63,321 nucleotides of DNA, from positions 1-63,321 of IMG/VR virus record IMGVR_UViG_3300030117_005840; one strand, written 5' to 3'. Source of the DNA: a virus. Shown here piece after piece: positions 51,701 to 58,458 of this stretch. A program made the translations under genes and the position numbers. Under the pieces are notes generated by a model that saw only the letters and a list, made by a program, of their open reading frames with translations, searched no databases and was not told the origin of the DNA. Within the stretch, counting starts at the first letter, position 1, and each line of letters starts with the position of its first letter.

Positions 51701-52159
51701 TCATTTTTGCGGGGTATCTGAGAATGTTGGTCGGGGTCGTTGCTTCGACGCGCCCTGCTCGTCGTTGGACACCATTCGGCCTTGGCTGAAACCGGTGGGG
51801 ATTTGCCTGCCCTTATCTTTAAGCACCCACAAGTGGTATTGATTAGCAGTATCCACCAAACGGGACTCAGCGGGATAGAGTTCTAGGCCTTCGTGTTCTG
51901 CTCCAACGAGATCATTTTTGATCTGCTGGAAGTCACGCCAATCACGGGACGGACGACGGTCATGGGTCTTGATTGATAGATGATACATTTCTGTATAAGG
52001 GGATATGAAAACCTGATAGTATCCGTTGCGAAACCATCGCTCACCCTCATGTGGTTCGTATCCAGAAGACGTATCGACGGGGCATTCAAACCATGCCCAT
52101 TTAGGATTGGTAGCGGGATTGTATTTATCCCACATCTTATCTTTTTTACGTTTAGCCAT
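51701..52159 (-). CDS. Early-type protein, 152 aa
   Basis: Unrecognised. A basic start (AKRKKDKMWDKYNPATNPKWAWFECP), then an aromatic-rich region that could be a small beta domain (HEGERWFRNGYYQVFISPYTEMYHLSIKTHDR), and a polar tail. It is the second gene of the leftward operon, 4 bp after the stop of the small membrane peptide gene. Confidence 0.65.
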   Translation of the reverse strand: MAKRKKDKMWDKYNPATNPKWAWFECPVDTSSGYEPHEGERWFRNGYYQVFISPYTEMYHLSIKTHDRRPSRDWRDFQQIKNDLVGAEHEGLELYPAESRLVDTANQYHLWVLKDKGRQIPTGFSQGRMVSNDEQGASKQRPRPTFSDTPQK

Positions 52160-52163
52160 CGGT

Positions 52164-52280
52164 TTATTTTTTCTTTTCTAGGACTGCTAAAACAATTACT
52201 AAGATGACAATTATTACCGGAAAGCTAAGTAGCGATAAGAAGTGTTCAATGTTTCCATTATGAATATATAGTTTTCCCAT
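52164..52280 (-). CDS. 38-residue membrane peptide
   Basis: The first frame of the leftward operon: a polar start (MGKLYIHNGNIEHFLSLLS), a single membrane helix (FPVIIVILVIVLAVL) and a EKKK tail, so the N-terminus is probably outside. A GGTAATC purine-rich sequence precedes the ATG. Early phages often use such peptides to disturb the host membrane or block superinfection. Function here is unknown. Confidence 0.55.
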   Translation of the reverse strand: MGKLYIHNGNIEHFLSLLSFPVIIVILVIVLAVLEKKK

Positions 52281-52339
52281 GATTACCTTTTAATATATCA
52301 GCTTCTAATGGTCAAATATATTATTCAATTATTTTCTAG

Positions 52340-52381
52340 GTGACAGTATGCGCTTACTCCCTATCGACGTGACAGTATGCG
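52340..52381. repeat. Two direct repeats GTGACAGTATGCG
   Basis: Identical 13-mers at 52340-52352 and 52369-52381 (29-bp period). The shared GTGACAG core recurs as GTGACAGAAC at 56482-56521 and 58081-58090, so they may bind one protein. Confidence 0.75.
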
Positions 52382-52397
52382 ATGACAGGGGTTAATC

Positions 52398-52445
52398 TAC
52401 GGGGTTCAGGGTTCAGGAAACGGGGTTCGGGAAACAGGGTGCGGG
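52398..52445. repeat. G-rich AGGGTTC-type tract
   Basis: GGGGTTCAGGGTTCAGG followed by imperfect GGGGTTCGGG and GGGTGCGGG units. Related to the heptamer tracts at 48905 and 49284, and to degenerate copies near 56560, 58118-58160 and 63206. Confidence 0.65.
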
Positions 52446-52495
52446 TTTCGAATTACTCCAGGCATTTGATAAAACACAGGCAGGCCGCTCAACCG

Positions 52496-52528
52496 TTAGT
52501 AAAAGATTAATTAGAATTAATTTACTAA
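52496..52528. promoter_or_regulatory. AT-rich palindrome, candidate operator
   Basis: TTAGTAAA-AGA-TTAATT faces AATTAATTTACTAA, a 14-bp stem with a three-base bulge and a two-base centre. It lies 38 bp before the ATPase gene of the accessory island. The size and position suit a dimeric repressor site or an origin-melting element. Confidence 0.55.
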
Positions 52529-52566
52529 ATACTTGTAAAATAACCTTATTAGATGATAGTCCGCGC

Positions 52567-53667
52567 ATGAAATTACCTTTATGTAAAATCAAACAACTGG
52601 GGCGCATTGCAAAAGCTGCATATGATGCCGGTCGTCAATTCTCAATATATGGACAAGGCGGGACGGGTAAAACAACCGTTCTAAGGGAAGTGGTAGCACC
52701 TGCCTTAAACATTGCGCCAGAGAACGTCTGGCTTGTTAACCTGTCCGGCAGCGCGCCGCAGGAATGCCTAGGCTATGGCATCCCCGATAGCGCAACGCGT
52801 GATATGTGGTTTAGCAGGCCGGAGATATGGCCAACTCCGGACAGGGTGCCGGACGGCACGCGCACAATGCTGATCCTTGATGAGCAAAGTGATTATGATC
52901 CGGCCGTCAATAGCTTATTGCGCGGCCTATTCAACCCGACAGGCGGCCGCAGTAAAGTTGGTTCGCATGAGTTAACGAGTGACTTGTTTGTTTGCTCAAC
53001 CGGTAACCGGCGCACCGATGGATCAAATCGCTCTGGCATTCCATCTGCGCCGCAGGTTGAGCGTGCGGTATCGGTTGAATTACAGCCGGACTTAAACGGT
53101 TGGCTTGAGTGGGCAAGCAACGTGGATGGAATTAAAAATTCACCCTTGCTGGCCTTTCTATCATACTCAAATGGGCTTGAGGGAATCGATCATTTCTGCC
53201 CACCGGTAGAGCAACCGTGGGAAGGTTCGCCGCACCCATGCCCTAGAACGTGGGAAGCGGCCGCGAATATGGAGCGCACGCTTACCGCAGATAATGCAGA
53301 CATCTCGCTTATTAGCCTCGCCATACGTGGCGCAGTTGGCGAGCAAGCAGGTAATGCAGCTTTTGCATTCACTGAAACGGTGCATAAAGATTTACCGTTA
53401 TTGGCGAAAATACGCGCAGGGCAGGCTAACTTACCTGATGATGATCCTAGCCGACAATACGGCCTACTTTATACCGGTATAAGACAATGCTCTAAAGAGA
53501 GCAACGCCGACCCGGAAGCGGCGGTCGCATCCGGCGCAGTTGATTGGCTTGCCGATATGATATGCTCAGCGGCCGGAGATATCCGCGTCTGGGCTTTTGA
53601 ATCTGCAATGCGCGCAGGCTTGCCACTTGATCAGCATCCGCGAAGGGAAGATATGCAAGGCGTTTAA
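52567..53667 (+). CDS. MoxR/CobS-like AAA+ ATPase
   Basis: A 366-residue ATPase. Walker A GQGGTGKTT (residues 29-37), Walker B MLILDEQ (D105, E106), a loop GGRSKVGSHELTSD and sensor-1 Asn in FVCSTGNRR match the MoxR/AAA_5 group. MoxR ATPases work with a VWA protein to insert cofactors or remodel complexes. The partner here is 54768-56330. A strong hairpin terminator with T run follows at 53710-53741. Composition (CCGG and GCGC-rich) differs from the leftward operon beside it. Confidence 0.8.
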   Translation: MKLPLCKIKQLGRIAKAAYDAGRQFSIYGQGGTGKTTVLREVVAPALNIAPENVWLVNLSGSAPQECLGYGIPDSATRDMWFSRPEIWPTPDRVPDGTRTMLILDEQSDYDPAVNSLLRGLFNPTGGRSKVGSHELTSDLFVCSTGNRRTDGSNRSGIPSAPQVERAVSVELQPDLNGWLEWASNVDGIKNSPLLAFLSYSNGLEGIDHFCPPVEQPWEGSPHPCPRTWEAAANMERTLTADNADISLISLAIRGAVGEQAGNAAFAFTETVHKDLPLLAKIRAGQANLPDDDPSRQYGLLYTGIRQCSKESNADPEAAVASGAVDWLADMICSAAGDIRVWAFESAMRAGLPLDQHPRREDMQGV

Positions 53668-53709
53668 TTGTGACAGAATTAATTCTCATTATATACCTTT
53701 TATTCATAT

Positions 53710-53741
53710 ACTTGCGCGCGTTTTACATAGCGCGCGCAAGT
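53710..53741 (+). terminator. Rho-independent terminator
   Basis: An 11-bp stem (ACTTGCGCGCG with CGCGCGCAAGT), 10-nt loop, followed by TTGATTTTT. Strong and canonical, so the ATPase may be expressed separately from the next two genes. Confidence 0.85.
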
Positions 53742-53761
53742 TTGATTTTTCAATAAACTCC

Positions 53762-53789
53762 AGGCATTCGAAAAAACCGGCGAATGCCT
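53762..53789 (+). terminator. Short hairpin AGGCATTCG/CGAATGCCT
   Basis: A 9-bp stem with a 10-nt A-rich loop (AAAAAACCGG), followed by CTT. It may be a second terminator, or a leader structure of the next gene, whose start lies 34 bp downstream. Confidence 0.45.
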
Positions 53790-53822
53790 CTTAATAAACT
53801 AACCGGACACAAAACTATAAAA

Positions 53823-54713
53823 ATGAAAACCGTAAACCAACCCGCACCAGCACAAGCACCGGTGCCATTAAAAACAATAAATAGCCTTGTGCTTTTTTCT
53901 TTTAGGACAAAGCAACCGGCCACTACAAAACTAAATCGCCGCGCAGGAGTTCAAGCCGCAATCAATAACGGTGCAAGCCGCAATGCCGCGCGCCTTTATA
54001 ACCGCTTTCTGGAATCCAGAGGCACTGTTATTGGCAAGATCAGCACGTTGTTTAATCAAACGAGTAAGAAAATGAGGGAGCGCGCTTTGCCGAATGCCTC
54101 CGGAGGCTATTACCTGCGCGCCAAAGATGTTGATCATGTGCAAGGTGTATTTGATGAGGCTTTAAATGATCTTGATCATTTAAAGCAGATATTACTTAAT
54201 GACTGGGATCAACTGCCTAGGCCGGAACTTGGCCAGTTTGCGCAGGATATTAAAATGCCGAGTAAATATGAGTTCGCAGACGCTTACCATATGGAACTGG
54301 ACTGGATGCGCCAACCGGCCGCGATTGAGGGAACCGTTCTGGAAGGCGTAAGCACAGAGACGGCCGCACGCGTCCGCGCCGAATCGCAGAAAAGCACAGA
54401 ACGCAGTTTGATTGCCGCGCATGCCGAACCTGTCCGCGAAACGCTCAAGATGTTAACCGGTGCAATCGATCATTTAGCTACCGGTAAACGGTTACGTTCC
54501 GAACGGTTCAAAGCATTGCAGGATCAGATCGGCAGACTAGATGACATGAACTGGCTAGACTTGCCGGAGTTAAAGCAATTAACTAATACCTTACGCCCCT
54601 GTGTCATAGATACAGATCAGCTTGATGATTCAACCGATAAGCACAAGGCAGTAAGCACGCTATCAGAGGCGCAACGAATTGCAGAGCAAACCCTTAAAGA
54701 CTTAGGTATTTAA
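53823..54713 (+). CDS. DUF3150-like coiled-coil protein of the MoxR-VWA module
   Basis: The start at 53823 (MKTVNQPAPAQAP) is preferred over 53784, which lies inside a hairpin; 296 residues. Region GYYLRAKDVDHVQGVFDEALNDLDHLKQI and the C-terminal ALQDQIGRLDDMNWLDLPELKQLTNTLRP have the shape of DUF3150 proteins, which I recall next to CobS/MoxR ATPases and CobT-like VWA proteins on plasmids and phages. It may be the adaptor or substrate subunit of the ATPase/VWA machine. Followed by a 13-bp hairpin. Confidence 0.6.
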   Translation: MKTVNQPAPAQAPVPLKTINSLVLFSFRTKQPATTKLNRRAGVQAAINNGASRNAARLYNRFLESRGTVIGKISTLFNQTSKKMRERALPNASGGYYLRAKDVDHVQGVFDEALNDLDHLKQILLNDWDQLPRPELGQFAQDIKMPSKYEFADAYHMELDWMRQPAAIEGTVLEGVSTETAARVRAESQKSTERSLIAAHAEPVRETLKMLTGAIDHLATGKRLRSERFKALQDQIGRLDDMNWLDLPELKQLTNTLRPCVIDTDQLDDSTDKHKAVSTLSEAQRIAEQTLKDLGI

Positions 54714-54719
54714 TCAAAC

Positions 54720-54752
54720 GCGCAGGCCGGTGATAATCGCACCGGCCTGCGC
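54720..54752 (+). terminator. Perfect 13-bp hairpin
   Basis: GCGCAGGCCGGTG pairs with CACCGGCCTGCGC around a 7-nt loop. No T run follows, so it may be an mRNA stability or attenuation element between the second and third genes of the module. Confidence 0.6.
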
Positions 54753-54767
54753 TAACCCTTTGAAATT

Positions 54768-56330
54768 ATGACATTAAAACCAGAAGTAGATCATTCAATT
54801 GATCAATCAGTTAAGCCGGAATCGCTTGAAAAGGTGATTTTCGCACAAAGCAGCCTAGCCGCACGCGCACTGCGCCGGTTACGGAAACACGCGCCGCGCC
54901 AATATATCAAAGCAATTGCGCTTGATTGGCGTTATTGCGACTTTACACCGTTCGCGGCCACAGATGGCCGTTACTTCTTTGTAAACCGGAAAGGACTGGA
55001 GTATTTAGCAGAGCAAGACGACCCTGTCGGCCTTATTGCATTCTTATTCCTGCATGAAACCTTTCACGCCGAACGCTTGCACCCTTTACGCTTGAGCCCT
55101 GCAAAATATAAGGATAGGCAGCGCGCCAACTTTGCCGCCGATTACGTTACAAACGCGGATATTCACCGGCTTAACGTGGCGGCCGGTATGGTCTGCGCAG
55201 GCCGTTACCCGTTCCCATTAATTGAGGGATGCCTGCATGATCCACAAATTAGCAAAGATTACTCTGTGGAAGAACTTTATAGACGACTTAAGCAACCGGA
55301 ACTCCCAAAGGGAAAAAAGCAGGCGGCAGGCGGGGATCAGGACGGGGATCAGGAAAATGAAACTAATCCCACAGATGCAGGTAATACGGATCAGGACACA
55401 GGCGGCAATGGATCAGATGCCGGTAATGGTGAGATCAAAAGCGAAAATGATGCAGACGGCAAGGAAACTGGAGGTGCGGCCGGAGACTCCGGCGCAGGCG
55501 CGCAGGACGGGGATCAGGCTGCCGACACTAATCCGGAGGCCGGAGGCGCAGATGGCGGCGCGGATCAGGCGGGAACCGGTGCCGGAGGCGGCGCAGGCGT
55601 AAATGATCCATCGCTGTCCAATTTACCCGGAACGGGCGCGCCCGATCTGCGGCAACCAACCGTAAAGCCTAATGAATCATTAGCCGATATTGAGCAAGGA
55701 TTGAAAAAAGAGAATGAGCGGATCAGGCTACAGGAATCATTGCGCAGTATCGGGGACGGTGAGGGCGGTTTTGATAGAGAAGTATTTGATAGGCCGCCTG
55801 TGCGTCTTGATTGGCGGGAATATCTAGCACATTGGCTGCTTGCACGCGCCTGCACAGCTTGGGATAAGCCTATAAACGTGCCAATCTATTCAGCAACCGG
55901 TCTTGTGAGCGCAGGCAGAGATCAGGCAACGCTTGATACGCTTGTGATAGGTATCGACACGTCCGGCAGTGTAAATGATGATGAACAAGGCGAAATGCTT
56001 GCAAGTATCCGGCATGCAGTGGAAACCATTAAATTTGAGACTCTGCACTTACTCGCATGTGATAGCGGTATAAGGCAGCACAATGAAATTCAGGCTTGTG
56101 ATTTGTCGGCAATGCCTAATTACGTGCGGGGCGGCGGCGGCACGCGGTTTAGGCCTGTATTTGATTGGCAGGCAGAGAACGCACCGGATGCGCCTATTAT
56201 ATACCTTACAGACGGGCATTCTTATGACCTGAAAAGCATAAGGGAACCGGACGTTCCGGTTCTGTGGCTATCGTGGGATGCTCCAGTTAATCATTACCCA
56301 TTTGGCGAGGCTGTGCGCATATGGCTATAA
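54768..56330 (+). CDS. Metallopeptidase-VWA protein (DUF2201-like)
   Basis: A 520-residue three-part protein. (1) Residues about 20-180: putative zincin domain with H96-ETF-H100 and an NFAADYVTNADIHRL helix that supplies a further ligand, as in DUF2201_N. (2) Residues about 185-290: Gly/Asp/Ala/Gln-rich low-complexity linker. (3) Residues about 340-520: VWA-like domain with MIDAS D397-x-S-x-S401 (IDTSGS), GGGGTRF near 455 and a YLTDGHS loop. This is the partner type of MoxR ATPases. It could recruit or cleave a target under ATPase control. All key residues are present. Confidence 0.8.
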   Translation: MTLKPEVDHSIDQSVKPESLEKVIFAQSSLAARALRRLRKHAPRQYIKAIALDWRYCDFTPFAATDGRYFFVNRKGLEYLAEQDDPVGLIAFLFLHETFHAERLHPLRLSPAKYKDRQRANFAADYVTNADIHRLNVAAGMVCAGRYPFPLIEGCLHDPQISKDYSVEELYRRLKQPELPKGKKQAAGGDQDGDQENETNPTDAGNTDQDTGGNGSDAGNGEIKSENDADGKETGGAAGDSGAGAQDGDQAADTNPEAGGADGGADQAGTGAGGGAGVNDPSLSNLPGTGAPDLRQPTVKPNESLADIEQGLKKENERIRLQESLRSIGDGEGGFDREVFDRPPVRLDWREYLAHWLLARACTAWDKPINVPIYSATGLVSAGRDQATLDTLVIGIDTSGSVNDDEQGEMLASIRHAVETIKFETLHLLACDSGIRQHNEIQACDLSAMPNYVRGGGGTRFRPVFDWQAENAPDAPIIYLTDGHSYDLKSIREPDVPVLWLSWDAPVNHYPFGEAVRIWL

Positions 56331-56485
56331 ATGCATTAATGCAGGTTAGAATACCTGCGCGCCTGTGGCGGGAAAATGGCCAGTGGTGCATTGCGCCAAA
56401 TGCGCGCCCGACTAGCGTTATGCGCTTTGATAGTGTTAAGGATGCGCGCAGGATGGCACGCGCCTTGCATTGGCGCATAATGTGA
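56321..56485 (+). CDS. Small basic protein at module end, 54 aa
   Basis: A 54-residue frame overlapping the end of the VWA gene by 10 bp. The product (MQVRIPARLWRENGQWCIAPNARPTSVMRFDS...ARRMARALHWRIM) is basic with alternating strands and a C-terminal helix. Its TGA lies in the first GTGACAGAAC repeat. Overlap and composition suggest co-expression with the module. Confidence 0.55.
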   Translation: MAINALMQVRIPARLWRENGQWCIAPNARPTSVMRFDSVKDARRMARALHWRIM

Positions 56486-56521
56486 CAGAACGTGACAGAA
56501 CGTGACAGAACGTGACAGAAC
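56482..56521. repeat. Four tandem GTGACAGAAC iterons
   Basis: Exact 10-bp direct repeats with no spacer at 56482, 56492, 56502 and 56512. The 10-bp period places the sites on one face of the helix. Another copy plus a variant lies at 58081-58100, and the core GTGACAG is doubled at 52340-52381. Confidence 0.85.
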
Positions 56522-56548
56522 CGGCACACGGGCAACTGTGTGCCGGTT
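56519..56548 (+). terminator. Terminator after the MoxR-VWA module
   Basis: AACCGGCACAC pairs with GTGTGCCGGTT (11 bp, 8-nt loop) and TCATTATA follows. It overlaps the last iteron by three bases. Confidence 0.7.
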
Positions 56549-56770
56549 TCATTATACAGGGATCAGGATAAAGGGTGCGTTTTGGGTTATTCCTGGCTAA
56601 TCAGAAAATCGCAGGCAGCCTGCGCCGATCCTGTCCGGCCTTAACCGGTGACGATCCTGTCCGGCCTTAACCGGTGACGATCCTGTCCGGCCTTAACCGG
56701 TGCCGATCCTGCACTGGCCGCAGGCGAGTTGCGCCTTGTGCGCATCTGTAATCTATGCTTTTATAGGGGC
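56549..56770. other. Gap with degenerate G-rich element and 26-bp repeats
   Basis: No gene is seen here. After a degenerate GGGATCAGG...GGGTGCG segment resembling that at 52398-52445 and a GCAGGCAGCCTGCG stretch, the 26-bp repeats at 56626-56711 follow. The final 60 bp before the next gene are plain. Confidence 0.6.
56626..56711. repeat. 26-bp tandem repeat, three copies plus part
   Basis: Unit CGATCCTGTCCGGCCTTAAC plus CGGTGA at 56626, 56652 and 56678 (the last with one change), then a partial CGATCCTG. Each unit holds a GATC and a CCGG site and the core GATCCTGTCCGG, which is also the core of the array at 57745-57896. Confidence 0.85.
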
Positions 56771-57166
56771 ATGGATAACCAAAACAAGCCGGACGCGCTA
56801 ACCGGCCTTAACAAACAAGCGCAGAAACGCGGGGTGATTGATACCCGCTCATTAAACAAACGGCCTTTTAAGAGCAGTCCGGCCGGACAAGACCCTAAAA
56901 AGCCGTTTGAGTGTTGTATATGCGGCGCAGGCGTGATTGATGGAACTTGGCCGCATAACCCAGACCCGTTTGAGGGTGAGGCATGCTGCACAGATTGCAA
57001 TGATACGCAGGTAATACCTGCGCGCCTGCTGATCCATTCAACCGGCCTGCGGCCGCCTGCCTCCGGCATTGTCGTTGGCGGACGTGAGCATACGCTTATT
57101 AACCTGCTATCGAACGCGATCTATTCAGGTGCGGCCGATCCAGTGCTAGATGGAGGTGATGAATAA
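56771..57166 (+). CDS. Two-CxxC zinc-binding small protein
   Basis: The start at 56771 (MDNQNKP) is preferred to one 42 bp upstream; 131 residues. The core CCICGAGVIDGTW...CCTDC (about residues 46-76) has paired cysteines spaced as in a treble-clef or zinc-ribbon fold. N- and C-terminal parts are polar. The gene lies between the two GATCCTGTCCGG arrays and starts a three-gene cassette with overlaps. Function not recognised. Confidence 0.6.
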   Translation: MDNQNKPDALTGLNKQAQKRGVIDTRSLNKRPFKSSPAGQDPKKPFECCICGAGVIDGTWPHNPDPFEGEACCTDCNDTQVIPARLLIHSTGLRPPASGIVVGGREHTLINLLSNAIYSGAADPVLDGGDE

Positions 57167-57342
57167 TGAATGCAGACACAGATGGCCGCTACTTCTTTAT
57201 TGAAGCGGATAATGAGCAAGAAGCCTTATTCCGTAAATGGGCGCGTGAGGAATACGAACCATTTACAGAAATCAAACCCGTATGGCATCCTGTCGTGAGA
57301 GACGAGTGTCACAAAATAAACACTGAACAAGCAAGTAAATGA
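57166..57342 (+). CDS. 58-residue protein sharing DGRYFF with the VWA protein
   Basis: An ATG sharing one base with the preceding TAA. It starts MNADTDGRYFFIEADNEQEALF. The nucleotides for TDGRYFF are nearly identical to those coding ATDGRYFF in the metallopeptidase-VWA gene (near 54959-54980), an apparent local gene-segment copy. The rest is charged. It overlaps the next gene by 4 bp (ATGA). Confidence 0.55.
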   Translation: MNADTDGRYFFIEADNEQEALFRKWAREEYEPFTEIKPVWHPVVRDECHKINTEQASK

Positions 57343-57548
57343 GCTATAATATCATTAAATTCTATAGAGAGGGTAAGCCCTCGGAAATCGTTAAACGCGG
57401 CCTGTCATTGGATGAGGCAAAAGAATATTGCAATAGGCCGGACACAGCCGGTGACGGTTGGTTCTGCGGCTTCCAGTGGTATCATCCCGATAATCCGCAT
57501 GATGACGAACCAGTAGACCTTTACCCGTTAGAGGGGGACGAACGATAA
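57339..57548 (+). CDS. Small conserved phage-type protein, 69 aa
   Basis: MSYNIIKFYREGKPSEIVKRGLSLDEAKEYCNRPDT: the pattern KIIRFY...G...GLTLEEAQ..C..PET is common in small phage proteins of unknown function (recalled). It ends with an acidic HPDNPHDDEPVDLYPLEGDER tail. A strong terminator begins 23 bp after the stop. Confidence 0.7.
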   Translation: MSYNIIKFYREGKPSEIVKRGLSLDEAKEYCNRPDTAGDGWFCGFQWYHPDNPHDDEPVDLYPLEGDER

Positions 57549-57570
57549 ACACTAAACATTAAACCCGATT

Positions 57571-57608
57571 AAAGAGGCCGGTTGCGTTAACGCGTAACCG
57601 GCCTCTTT
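57571..57608 (+). terminator. Strong Rho-independent terminator
   Basis: A 13-bp stem AAAGAGGCCGGTT/AACCGGCCTCTTT, then T and GTG. The loop contains the palindrome GCGTTAACGC. It ends the cassette 56771-57548. Confidence 0.85.
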
Positions 57609-57635
57609 TGTGGCCGTAAAGGTGAAATAACGCGG

Positions 57636-57682
57636 TTTAAAGGCGCGTATACTTCCATATTCGGCACCGGCCAAGGCCATTG
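57636..57682. repeat. 47-bp direct repeat, copy 1
   Basis: Identical at 45 of 47 positions to 57960-58006 (TTTAAAGGCGCGTATACTTC and so on, ending AAGGCCATTG). The two copies bracket the 16-bp tandem array. Confidence 0.85.
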
Positions 57683-57744
57683 CCTGCACTGTGGCAATTT
57701 GGATTTGCTCCAGGTATCTCATATTACACTAAGCAGCCTGCGCC

Positions 57745-57896
57745 GATCCTGTCCGGTGCTGATCCTGTCCGGTGCTGATCCTGTCCGGCCTTGCCGGTGC
57801 TGATCCTGTCCGGTGCTGATCCTGTCCGGTGCTGATCCTGTCCGGTGCGGATCCTGTCCGGTGCTTATCCTGTCCGGTGCTGATCCTGTCCGCCTG
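57745..57896. repeat. 16-bp tandem array GATCCTGTCCGGTGCT
   Basis: About nine units, most exact, at 57745, 57761, 57777 (longer, with CCTTGCC inserted), 57802, 57818, 57834, 57850, 57866 (TATCC variant) and 57882 (partial). No spacers, so not CRISPR. Every full unit except the variant has a GATC (Dam-type) site. Confidence 0.9.
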
Positions 57897-57959
57897 TGCC
57901 GCGTTTTTTTGCAGGCAGCGTCTCAACCGGTGCTGATCTCAATCTAGCAAAATGTGCGT

Positions 57960-58006
57960 TTTAAAGGCGCGTATACTTCCATATTCGGCACCGGTTAAGG
58001 CCATTG
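57960..58006. repeat. 47-bp direct repeat, copy 2
   Basis: Second copy of the element at 57636-57682. The only differences are CC to TT in the middle of ACCGGCCAAGG. Confidence 0.85.
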
Positions 58007-58080
58007 TCCGCGTTAAGGCCGGTTATGAGATCGTCAAACCATGCAATGCGCTTACATGCTGCCTGCAATATTTTGCGATT

Positions 58081-58100
58081 GTGACAGAACGTGACACAGC
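58081..58100. repeat. GTGACAGAAC iteron plus variant
   Basis: GTGACAGAAC followed directly by GTGACACAGC, matching the four-copy array at 56482-56521. Confidence 0.7.
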
Positions 58101-58458
58101 CGTTACCGGTTAAAGGTATCAGGAATAAGGGTGCAGGAATCAGGGTGCGGGGTGCAGGATCGATCTATACCTGGTTATCGATAAGGCCGGGAGGCTGCCT
58201 AGCGAATCAGCACCGGTTAAGCTTTCGACATCGTGCCAACGGCAGGCCGTTCTCCTGATCCGGGCGCGCACCGGCCAACTTGAACACCGGACAATGCACC
58301 ATGTTTCCGGCTTCATTATTGAGTGATAATGACCAATGATGCAGGAAGCAGGAAACACGCCACGGGTGGGGTGTCACTTTTTTTGAGCGCGTCATGCGTA
58401 GTATATACACGCGTAGGAAAAAATTTGACTGTAATCCCGTAATGAATTTCAATTACTC

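Larger units (their letters stand above)
52281..52566. promoter_or_regulatory. 286-bp divergent control region
   Basis: This region separates the leftward early operon from the rightward accessory island. It holds an AT-rich part (52281-52330), two direct copies of GTGACAGTATGCG, a G-rich AGGGTTC/GGGTGCGGG tract, a CTCCAGGCATT segment that recurs near 53757, and a 33-bp AT-rich palindrome at 52496-52528. Divergent promoters and a replication or regulatory locus are likely. No gene is seen. Confidence 0.5.
53668..53822. other. Gap with two hairpins
   Basis: No gene is seen here. It contains a GTGACAGAAT motif just after the stop, the terminator at 53710-53741, a CTCCAGGCATT segment shared with 52456 and a short hairpin at 53762-53789. 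Confidence 0.6.
57549..58458. other. 910-bp non-coding repeat-rich region
   Basis: I see no gene in this region. In order: terminator (57571-57608), copy 1 of a 47-bp repeat (57636-57682), a CTCCAGGTATC segment, the 16-bp array (57745-57896), copy 2 of the 47-bp repeat (57960-58006), a GTGACAGAAC pair (58081-58100), a G-rich GGGTGC tract (58118-58160) and an AT-rich end. The content resembles an origin or partition region. Confidence 0.65.

Noticed and set aside
52567-56330. Cobalamin (CobS/CobT) biosynthesis genes as metabolic cargo
   Set aside because: The similarity is to the general MoxR and VWA domains. The zincin domain and absence of CobN or other pathway genes argue against cobalt insertion.
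57745-57896. CRISPR-like array
   Set aside because: Units follow each other without unique spacers and no cas genes are present, so it is a simple tandem repeat.
57729-57926. Minus-strand frame coding repeated STGQDQHRTGSAPDR
   Set aside because: It is only the translation of the 16-bp tandem array (three units make 16 codons). No start context or neighbours support a gene.
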